Source of the DNA: Candidatus Nanopelagicales bacterium
Lineage (GTDB): Bacteria > Actinomycetota > Actinomycetes > S36-B12 > UBA10799
Assembly: GCA_025455985.1 (NCBI GenBank)
Contig: JALOLM010000060.1
Span: 1 to 11,493, forward strand
Reading direction: 5' to 3'
Length of the DNA stretch: 11,493 nucleotides
Part shown: piece by piece, positions 6,438-11,493 of the stretch
Layout: every line of letters begins with the position of its first letter
How positions within the stretch are numbered: the first letter of the stretch is position 1
Notes under the pieces: model-generated
Told to the model about the DNA's origin: nothing
Databases searched by the model: none
Seen by the model: only the letters and a program-made list of their open reading frames with translations
Made by a program: the position numbers and the translations under genes

Positions 6438-7229
6438 CTACTTGGCGCGGATGAAGATGTCCTTCTGACTCGTGCCCTGCGCCTGACGCTCCTCGATCTG
6501 GAACAGGTCCGTTCGCGATCGCACCAGGTCGGACAACTTCCGGTAGCCGTACAGCCTGGAGTCGAAGTCGGGCTGCAGTTTGACCAGGTAGCTGCCAAAA
6601 GTCCCGAGGTTGGCCCACCCCTCGTCGTCGACGGACTGTTCCAGGGCGGTCATGAGGAACTTCTTCGGGAACTTGGCCGGGGCTGGTTCGCTCTGCTTGG
6701 GCCGTGGTTTCCGCGCGGGCTGTGTGGCGTCCGCGGCCTCTGCCTCCTCAGGTTCCCTGGACCGCAGCACCTCCACAAAGACAAATCGGTGGCAGGCGTT
6801 GCGGAACGCCTCCGGGGTCTTGCGCTCACCGAAGCCGAACACCATCAGTCCGGCCTCGCGCAGTCGTGTGGCCAGACCGGTGAAGTCGCTGTCACTGGTG
6901 ACCAGGCAGAAGCCGTCGAAGTTGCCGGTGTAGAGCAGGTCCATTGCATCGATGATCAGTGTGCTGTCGGTGGCGTTCTTGCCCGTGGAGTAGGCGAACT
7001 GTTGCACCGGTTTGATCGCGTTGCGCTGCAGAACCTTCTTCCACGCCGAACTCTGCGCGCTGGTGAAGTCGCCGTAGATGCGCCGCACGATGGCATCGCC
7101 GAAGCGGGCCACTTCTGCCAGCAGTGCTTCGATCACCGATGCTTGGGCGTTGTCGGCGTCGATCAGTACCGCCAGCCGCAACTGGCCGTCATCGGTGCGG
7201 ACGGGATTGGGACGTTCGCGGTTGCTCAC
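6438..7229 (-). CDS. NYN-domain (LabA/PIN-like) protein with C-terminal OST-HTH/LOTUS domain
   Basis: This 263-residue protein is predicted to be a cytoplasmic RNA-associated nuclease. The N-terminal NYN domain (about 18-155) keeps the acidic metal-binding set: D24 and D26 in LIDADN, D88 in ATDST, D94 in IIDAMD, and D113 and D115 in TSDSDF. The linker (about 157-186) is charged and Pro/Lys-rich. The C-terminal part (about 187-263; FLMTALEQSVDDEGWANLG, then SRLYGYRKLSDLVRS) matches the winged-helix OST-HTH/LOTUS fold, which binds RNA, including G-quadruplex RNA in some family members. The start is a GTG at 7229 with no clear ribosome site. The gene lies 12 bp after the stop of the HAAS membrane protein, so the two are probably co-transcribed. 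The codons for residues 234-263 are duplicated at 5289-5379. RNA target is unknown. Confidence 0.88.
   Translation of the reverse strand: MSNRERPNPVRTDDGQLRLAVLIDADNAQASVIEALLAEVARFGDAIVRRIYGDFTSAQSSAWKKVLQRNAIKPVQQFAYSTGKNATDSTLIIDAMDLLYTGNFDGFCLVTSDSDFTGLATRLREAGLMVFGFGERKTPEAFRNACHRFVFVEVLRSREPEEAEAADATQPARKPRPKQSEPAPAKFPKKFLMTALEQSVDDEGWANLGTFGSYLVKLQPDFDSRLYGYRKLSDLVRSRTDLFQIEERQAQGTSQKDIFIRAK
6440..6530. repeat. Direct repeat copy 2 (91 bp), the 3' end of the intact NYN gene
   Basis: This is the parental copy. It starts at the stop codon of the NYN gene and covers its last 30 codons. Copy 1 lies at 5289-5379. Of the two differences, 6450 is a silent change (Ile) and 6476 swaps Gly for Cys in the remnant. 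Confidence 0.95.
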
Positions 7230-7241
7230 GGATACAGCGTG

Positions 7242-8159
7242 TCACGAGCCGTAGCGCCCACGCGCTGCGCGCCACCATCCCTGGGCGGTGTCGAACAGCG
7301 CAATCACGGCGAGGATCCACGGCAGTGAGTCCAGCAGGAACGGCACACCCTCGGGAAGAACGGCGCTCACCGCCGGGTTGAGCAGCATGTCCTCGCCTGC
7401 CAGCCAGAGGACGACACCTGCGAAGCCGAAGTTCAGCACCGTGTTGACGGCAGCCAGGGTGAAGGTCCACCGGCCGGCCAGGTACTTGACGACCTCCAAG
7501 GCGATGCTGGCCACGAGGATCACCAGCAGCACCGGCAGCCACCACGACCAGAGGTCCGGGTTGAGTGCCGGCACAAGTGAGCCATCAGCGGCGGTGATCA
7601 GCCAGTGGTCACGTTGCCACAGGATCGTCCAGATCAGCAGGGCAAGAGCGCTGACCCCGATGACGGTGTCCGCGAGGCCGATGTGGCGCTGCGCCGGCTC
7701 GGGCAGGTCATCGACCGACCAGTCGGAGGCCGCTGCCGGGTCGACGCGATCGATGACCGCAAAAGCGACCGTCACCCAGAAGACCAGCTGGAAGCCCACC
7801 TGCAGCAGGACGCTCACGGTCCCGGTGAGCACGTCCAGGACGTCGCCGCCGGACAATCCCTGCACGAGGAGCATCACGGTGCCAACGACGGGCAGGACCG
7901 TCACCAGCAACACGCGTAATAGGCGCAGGTACTCGTCGAAGTGAGCCGGACCGATCAGGTGGCGTGGACGGCCACCGAACCGCACGGCGAGCACAGCCGG
8001 TTCGCCGAGTTCGTTCAGGGTCTGCCGCTCGTTGTCGGTGTGCGCCAGTTGCGTCCGGAGTTGCTGCTCAACGGATGCGCGGTTCGCCTCGGGTACGTGC
8101 TTCAGGACTTCGTTCACATAACGATCGGTGAGGCTCGGGTCGGAGATGGTTTTGGTCAT
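7242..8159 (-). CDS. HAAS-domain polytopic membrane protein
   Basis: This 305-residue protein starts with a helical cytoplasmic domain (about 1-70; LTDRYVNEVLKHVPEANRASVEQQL in pieces, then LGEPAVLAVRFGGRP) resembling the HAAS/DUF1700-type signalling domain. About six membrane segments follow, near residues 78-101, 108-136, 161-181, 203-225, 231-254 and 276-292. In other bacteria such domains often accompany PadR-type regulators and are thought to sense or transmit envelope signals; no PadR gene is in this window. The ATG at 8159 is preceded by a GAGGGG-type ribosome site. The downstream NYN gene begins 12 bp after this stop, which implies one transcript. A possible promoter is GTGACG (8212-8217), a 17-base spacer and GACAAT (8189-8194) on the minus strand. 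Role is unknown; the domain call is fairly secure. Confidence 0.78.
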   Translation of the reverse strand: MTKTISDPSLTDRYVNEVLKHVPEANRASVEQQLRTQLAHTDNERQTLNELGEPAVLAVRFGGRPRHLIGPAHFDEYLRLLRVLLVTVLPVVGTVMLLVQGLSGGDVLDVLTGTVSVLLQVGFQLVFWVTVAFAVIDRVDPAAASDWSVDDLPEPAQRHIGLADTVIGVSALALLIWTILWQRDHWLITAADGSLVPALNPDLWSWWLPVLLVILVASIALEVVKYLAGRWTFTLAAVNTVLNFGFAGVVLWLAGEDMLLNPAVSAVLPEGVPFLLDSLPWILAVIALFDTAQGWWRAARGRYGS

Positions 8160-8188
8160 CGGGATCGCCCCCCTCGGGCTCCAAGTCC

Positions 8189-8217
8189 ATTGTCCTCCCG
8201 CCGGCCTCAGCCGTCAC
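8189..8217 (-). promoter_or_regulatory. Possible promoter of the HAAS/NYN gene pair
   Basis: Read on the minus strand, GTGACG (8212-8217) is separated by 17 bases from GACAAT (8189-8194), a passable housekeeping match located 29 bases before the ATG at 8159. The -10 departs from TANNNT at its first base, so this is tentative. Confidence 0.3.
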
Positions 8218-8220
8218 CCC

Positions 8221-9429
8221 TCAGATCTGATCGAGAGGAACGTCCGGGTCCGCCAGCCGAGCCGGCTCAACCTGCCGTCCGGAGAGGATCAGTTCCCGGA
8301 TCGGATCCACCACATCCCAGATGTTGACGTTCATACCCGCCACCACCCGCCCCGCGCTCAGCCAGAACGCTACGAACTCCCGCGACGCCTCGTCACCGCG
8401 CACGACCACCTCGGTTTCCATGTCCCGACCGACGTATCCCACGTACTCCATACCGAGGTCGTATTGGTCGCTGTAGAAGTAGGGGATCCGGTCGTAGCTC
8501 GCCTGATCGCCCAGCATGTTCGCCGCGACGACCTGCGGCTGGTTCAGGGCGTTGGCCCAGTGCTCGACGCGGATGTGGCGACCTAGTCGGGGGTGGAATG
8601 CGTTAGCCACGTCTCCGGCCGCGTAGACGTCCGGATCGCTGGTACGCAGGTGCTCGTCCGTGACGATCCCGTTGTCCAACCGCAGGTTGCCTGCCTGCGC
8701 CAGTGCCGTGTTGGGGGTCACGCCCACCCCGACGATCACCATGTCGGCGCCGATGATCTCCGCGCCCGACTGGACTCCCGTCACCCTGGGACCTCCGACA
8801 AAACCGTCGACGCGGGCATTGACCCGCAGGTCCACGCCATTCGCGCGGTGCAGATCTGCGAACACCTGAGCCATCCGCGGGCCCAGCACCCCGACCAGCG
8901 GCAATTCGGCCATCTCCAGCACAGTCACGTCCAGGTTCCGCGCCCGGGCCGCCGCCGCGACCTCCAAGCCGATCCAGCCGCCGCCGACGATCACCACCCG
9001 GCCGCCGCTTTCGAAGCCCGCCAGTATGCGGCCGGCGTCGCCGAGTGTGCGCAAGTAGTGGACACCTTCAAGATCAGCACCAGCGATGTCGAGGCGTCTC
9101 GGCGAGCTACCGGTCGCGATCGCCAGCTTGTCGAAGCTCACCTGCTCCCCGTCGGACAACGTCACCACGTGGTCCTCGCAGGACAGGTCGACAGCGCTGA
9201 CGTTCAGACGCAACTCGACATCGTTGTCCGCGTACCACTGCTGAGCGTGGACGAAGACATCTGGCTGCTTTCCCTGCAGGAGGTCCTTGGACAACGGCGG
9301 TCGCTCGTACGGGCGATCCTGCTCGTCGCCGATCAGCGTGATTCGCCCTTCGAACCCGGCTGACCGCAGATGTTCTGCGGTCTTGGCTCCCGCCAGTCCT
9401 GCACCCACAATCACGAACTGCTGGCTCAC
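8221..9429 (-). CDS. FAD-dependent, NAD(P)H:ferredoxin reductase-type oxidoreductase
   Basis: This 402-residue flavoprotein resembles the reductases that pass electrons from NADH to a ferredoxin for P450s or ring oxygenases (putidaredoxin/rhodocoxin reductase type). The order is: FAD motif GAGLAG (9-14), YERPPLSKDLL (41-51), ATGSSPRRL (105-113), NAD motif GGGWIGLE (149-156) with E172 after the second strand favouring NADH over NADPH, TSDPDVYAAGDVA (263-275) contacting FAD, and a C-terminal reductase domain (about 316-400; FYSDQYDLGMEYVGY). Length is normal for the family. The start is the GTG at 9429 with GGAGG five bases upstream. No ferredoxin or P450 gene is in the window. The upstream neighbour on the same strand is an ABM-fold monooxygenase (66-bp gap), so this protein could supply it with electrons, though that link is inference. 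Confidence 0.9.
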   Translation of the reverse strand: MSQQFVIVGAGLAGAKTAEHLRSAGFEGRITLIGDEQDRPYERPPLSKDLLQGKQPDVFVHAQQWYADNDVELRLNVSAVDLSCEDHVVTLSDGEQVSFDKLAIATGSSPRRLDIAGADLEGVHYLRTLGDAGRILAGFESGGRVVIVGGGWIGLEVAAAARARNLDVTVLEMAELPLVGVLGPRMAQVFADLHRANGVDLRVNARVDGFVGGPRVTGVQSGAEIIGADMVIVGVGVTPNTALAQAGNLRLDNGIVTDEHLRTSDPDVYAAGDVANAFHPRLGRHIRVEHWANALNQPQVVAANMLGDQASYDRIPYFYSDQYDLGMEYVGYVGRDMETEVVVRGDEASREFVAFWLSAGRVVAGMNVNIWDVVDPIRELILSGRQVEPARLADPDVPLDQI

Positions 9430-9445
9430 GCTGTCCTCCGATGCT

Positions 9446-9467
9446 CCGTGCGGTCAGGCTCGCACGG
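9446..9467. other. Intergenic hairpin between monooxygenase and reductase genes
   Basis: CCGTGCG, an 8-base loop and CGCACGG form a perfect 7-bp stem in the 66-bp gap between the ABM monooxygenase and reductase genes. No T-run follows on the minus strand, so it does not look like an intrinsic terminator. It could attenuate or stabilise the message. Confidence 0.35.
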
Positions 9468-9495
9468 GATTGCGAGTGCGACAACCGGACGCTTG

Positions 9496-9780
9496 TCAGA
9501 CGACCTCGAACTCCCAGATCACCGAGCCGGTTGCGGCCGGCTTCTGACCGCCGTGACCGGCAGCGAAGTCGCGCGAGTCCAGCCAGGCGCGGTAAGACTC
9601 GACGCTGTCCCATCGGGTGTAGACCAAGTAGTCCTCGGTGCCGCTGACGGGCCGCAGCAGTTCGAAGTGCTCAAAGCCGGGGGCTTGATCCACGGCGCCG
9701 GCGCGGGCAGCGAACCGCTGCTCCAACGTGGCGGCCTGTTCGGCGGGGACGGTCAGGGAGTTCACGACGACGTAGGACAT
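9496..9780 (-). CDS. ABM-fold monooxygenase resembling MhuD/IsdG heme-degrading enzymes
   Basis: This 94-residue protein is full length for a one-domain antibiotic-biosynthesis-monooxygenase fold. It aligns without gaps for most of its length to what I recall of mycobacterial MhuD: N7 in VVVN, VPAEQAATLEQRFAARAGAV, PGFEHFELLRPVSGTEDY, W66 in YRAW, and the ATGS..WEFEVV ending. N7 and W66 are catalytically important in MhuD. The heme-ligating His75 of MhuD falls on Gly75 here, with a His one position later (H76), so heme binding may be shifted by one helix position or lost. The ATG at 9780 has AGGG seven bases upstream. The gene follows the MFS exporter by 25 bp and precedes the flavoprotein reductase, probably in one operon. 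It may degrade heme or oxidise another aromatic substrate. Fold call is secure; substrate is not. Confidence 0.82.
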   Translation of the reverse strand: MSYVVVNSLTVPAEQAATLEQRFAARAGAVDQAPGFEHFELLRPVSGTEDYLVYTRWDSVESYRAWLDSRDFAAGHGGQKPAATGSVIWEFEVV

Positions 9781-9805
9781 GGATCGACCCTAAACGGGTG
9801 GCGGG

Positions 9806-11374
9806 TCAGGTGCCGGTCGCGACCACTGCAACCCGCCTGCTGAACCAGAAGAGCCCGGCAGTGGCAAGGCTCAGCGCGGCGCCCGCCCAACCGTGGGCGT
9901 CCATGCCGTCGAGGTAGGCCTGTTTCTGAGCTGTGTCGACCTGTTCGACCTCCTGCAGGGGTACGGCATAGGAGGTTGCTGTCTGCTGTACATCGGCGCC
10001 AGTTCTCAGCGCCACCGCGATCTCGTCGCCCTGCGCCGAGTCGATGCCAGCCTGCGTCAGTTGCCCGGACAGGGACGCTGTGAAGGTGGCGAGGACCAGC
10101 GCGGAGATCGACGCTGTGAAGGTGGCGAGGACCAGCGCGGAGATCAAGGCGATCCCCGTAGCGGTGCCCACACCGACGGCCGCCTGCCGGTAGGCCGATG
10201 CGCCGCTGTCGCCACCGGGTGTGGCCGAGTCCATCAAGGCCTTGGTCATCGGGACCCCGGCCGCGACGCTGGCGAAGCTGTAGAGGCAGGTGATCGCCAC
10301 CGGCCACCACAGCGGCGAGCCGACACCGACGAGAACGCTGAGCGCAAGTGAGATCCCTGTGACGATCAGCAGCACGAATCCCGGCGTCGTAAGACCGAAC
10401 CGCTTGACCATCCAGCCCGCCGAACGGGCTCCGACGGCCGCGCACACCTGGGCGGGTGCCATCAGCAGCGCAGTGACGAGCACGCTGAGCCCGAAGACGT
10501 ACTCGTACGCCAGAGTCATGTAGTACCAGAGTTGGGTGAAGCACCACAGCCCCACTACGGCCAGCATCAAGGCCGTCCCACCTCTTCGCAGGAAGGCCAG
10601 ATCCAGCGACGGTGCCCCCACGCGACGTAGGGCCATCGCCAGCCCGGCCGCGACGACCACGGTGAAGCCGATCCGAGCCAGCGTGGCGGGCGTGAGAAGG
10701 CCGTCCGAGAGGCCGTGCGAGATCGATTGCACCAACCCGGCGCACACCATTCCCGCCAGAGCCGGTGTGAGTAGTTCCTCTTTCGTATACGGACCGACAT
10801 CGGCGTTCAATGACCAGCGTCCAGCGATCAGCGCCGCGAGCCCTCCCACAACCCAGGCGAGGGCCACTATGCGCCATGAAGATCTCTGCATCAACGCGGC
10901 GGTCATCAGTGGCACGATCACGAACACAACAGGGCTGACCATCGCCAACATTGCGAACGCCGTGGCGCGTGACGAATTGCCCTCGAAGGCGGCTCCGACG
11001 ACGCCGAGGGTCACGACCAGTAGCACAGTCGCCCCGACTGACTGCACCACTAATCCGGCCGTGGCCACCGCTAGGCCCGGTGCTGAGGCGACCAGGACAG
11101 ATCCGACAACAAGCAGAATCGACCCGGCGCTGAGCGTGCGTCGAGGGCCTGTTCTGTCGGCGATGACGGCCGCCAGGAAGATCGCCAACAGCGAGGCGAT
11201 GCTGGGTGCTTCCCGCAGTGCGTCACTGCTGGACTGATCCGCGCCGAAGCTGATCAGCATCGGCTCAATGATGTAGTTGTAGGTCGCCGGCTGCAGGAAA
11301 GCAGCTCCGGAGATGACGCACGCGCCCAGCAGAATCCGCGTCTGCCCAGACACTCGCGCGTGGGCCGTGGGCAT
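9806..11374 (-). CDS. MFS drug-exporter-like transporter (DHA2/EmrB-QacA type)
   Basis: This 522-residue protein has about 14 hydrophobic segments and a major-facilitator motif A in the loop after the second segment (IADRTGPRRTLSAGS), matching proton-driven multidrug exporters of the 14-helix family. An in-frame TTG at 11404 would add ten residues, but the ATG at 11374 has GGGAGG five bases upstream and is chosen. The segment at residues 411-434 is a perfect 12-residue tandem duplication (ISALVLATFTAS twice), which lies in or beside a late membrane helix and lengthens it compared with relatives; without it the protein would have 510 residues. An extracytoplasmic loop of about 60 polar residues follows before the last helix. 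The gene diverges from an ArsR-type regulator whose operator lies between them, and it heads the minus-strand run into the monooxygenase and reductase genes. Substrate is unknown. Confidence 0.88.
   Translation of the reverse strand: MPTAHARVSGQTRILLGACVISGAAFLQPATYNYIIEPMLISFGADQSSSDALREAPSIASLLAIFLAAVIADRTGPRRTLSAGSILLVVGSVLVASAPGLAVATAGLVVQSVGATVLLVVTLGVVGAAFEGNSSRATAFAMLAMVSPVVFVIVPLMTAALMQRSSWRIVALAWVVGGLAALIAGRWSLNADVGPYTKEELLTPALAGMVCAGLVQSISHGLSDGLLTPATLARIGFTVVVAAGLAMALRRVGAPSLDLAFLRRGGTALMLAVVGLWCFTQLWYYMTLAYEYVFGLSVLVTALLMAPAQVCAAVGARSAGWMVKRFGLTTPGFVLLIVTGISLALSVLVGVGSPLWWPVAITCLYSFASVAAGVPMTKALMDSATPGGDSGASAYRQAAVGVGTATGIALISALVLATFTASISALVLATFTASLSGQLTQAGIDSAQGDEIAVALRTGADVQQTATSYAVPLQEVEQVDTAQKQAYLDGMDAHGWAGAALSLATAGLFWFSRRVAVVATGT
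10074..10145. repeat. Perfect 36-bp tandem duplication inside the MFS gene
   Basis: The 36-base unit at 10074-10109 is repeated without change at 10110-10145. It adds exactly 12 codons in frame. The absence of any mismatch, even at third positions, points to a recent slippage or unequal-exchange event. Confidence 0.97.
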
Positions 11375-11397
11375 CTCGACCTCCCGCTGCCAGGGTA

Positions 11398-11426
11398 TTG
11401 CCAACTGACCTGGGTCGAGCTAACGT
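11398..11426 (+). promoter_or_regulatory. Promoter of the arsR-type gene, predicted to give a leaderless message
   Basis: TTGCCA (11398-11403) and TAACGT (11421-11426) are separated by 17 bases, a good housekeeping match (TTGACA/TANNNT). The -10 ends 8 bases before the ATG at 11435, so transcription should start at or next to the start codon. Leaderless messages are common in actinobacteria. Confidence 0.6.
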
Positions 11427-11443
11427 ACAACCTAATGGTTGTA
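11426..11443. promoter_or_regulatory. Palindromic operator over the arsR-type start codon
   Basis: TACAACC-TAAT-GGTTGTA is a perfect 7-4-7 inverted repeat. It covers the last base of the -10, the predicted transcription start and the first codons (ATG GTT GTA), so the MVV start of the protein is partly dictated by the operator. It also lies 52 bp upstream of the divergent exporter start, where it could repress both genes. Confidence 0.75.
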
Positions 11444-11493
11444 TATAAATCCGCGATGACCGACGACGAGGTCGACCGCGTGTTCCGGGCACT
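11435..11493 (+). CDS. ArsR-family regulator, N-terminal fragment (3' end beyond window)
   Basis: Only 19 full codons are visible. The start MVVYKS and the following DRVFRA-L are characteristic of ArsR/SmtB-fold repressors that begin MVVY..., whose next residues are usually ALADPTRR. The ATG at 11435 is preferred over the in-frame ATG at 11456 because it sits correctly behind a good promoter as a leaderless start and includes the MVVY signature. The gene diverges from the MFS exporter and shares a palindrome with it, which suggests autoregulation plus control of the exporter operon. Members of this subgroup frequently lack the metal-binding cysteines and respond to other signals, but the relevant part is outside the window. 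Confidence 0.7.
   Translation, partial: MVVYKSAMTDDEVDRVFRA

Noticed and set aside
9762..10877. 371-codon minus-strand frame inside the MFS gene
   Set aside because: It is an alternative-frame shadow of the transporter, extremely Arg/Gly-rich and without hydrophobic or domain structure.
8221..11374. Complete heme uptake and degradation locus
   Set aside because: Only a single MhuD-like enzyme with a shifted His is present; no heme ABC transporter or surface receptor is visible, and the transporter is an exporter type.

Overview
The window is dense, GC-rich chromosomal DNA of an actinobacterium. The evidence is strong G/C third positions, purine-rich ribosome sites, a TetR/acyl-CoA-dehydrogenase pair of mycobacterial style, an MhuD-like small monooxygenase, HAAS-domain and NYN/OST-HTH proteins, and a leaderless-looking ArsR start. 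I cannot assign a genus. No rRNA, tRNA, CRISPR array, transposase or integrase is visible, and no gene-free stretch exceeds 300 bases.

Left part (1-1559): a divergent TetR regulator (its 3' part lies outside the window) and an acyl-CoA dehydrogenase share a short control region with two near-identical palindromes. The dehydrogenase reading frame breaks near 1170. The break looks like a small deletion in a helix just before the FAD-contacting C-terminal half, so the gene is annotated as disrupted.

Second part (1556-4164, minus strand): a compact three-gene operon encodes an octopine/nopaline-dehydrogenase-like enzyme, a small 3-4 helix membrane protein, and a second, divergent dehydrogenase of the same family. 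Spacing is 27 bp and then an ATGA overlap. No known pathway is obvious, and this is one of the two best candidates for an undescribed system. A palindrome at 4190-4206 lies upstream of the operon.

Middle (4329-7229): an unrecognised Cys-containing protein, a 91-bp remnant of the 3' end of an NYN/OST-HTH gene, a predicted secreted protein of unknown function, and then the complete NYN/OST-HTH gene on the opposite strand. The 91-bp copies (2 mismatches) are 1151 bp apart and bracket the secreted-protein gene. The layout suggests insertion or duplication of a one-gene cassette at the 3' end of the NYN gene, which would leave that gene intact. This is the second candidate.

Right part (7242-11493): a HAAS-domain membrane protein sits just upstream of the NYN gene. 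Before it, on the same strand, come an MFS exporter, an MhuD-like ABM-fold monooxygenase and a ferredoxin-reductase-type flavoprotein. The start of a divergent ArsR-type regulator is at the right edge. A perfect palindrome overlaps the ArsR start codon and probably controls both directions. The exporter gene carries a perfect in-frame 36-bp tandem duplication.

All functional statements come from motif reading; no database search was possible.
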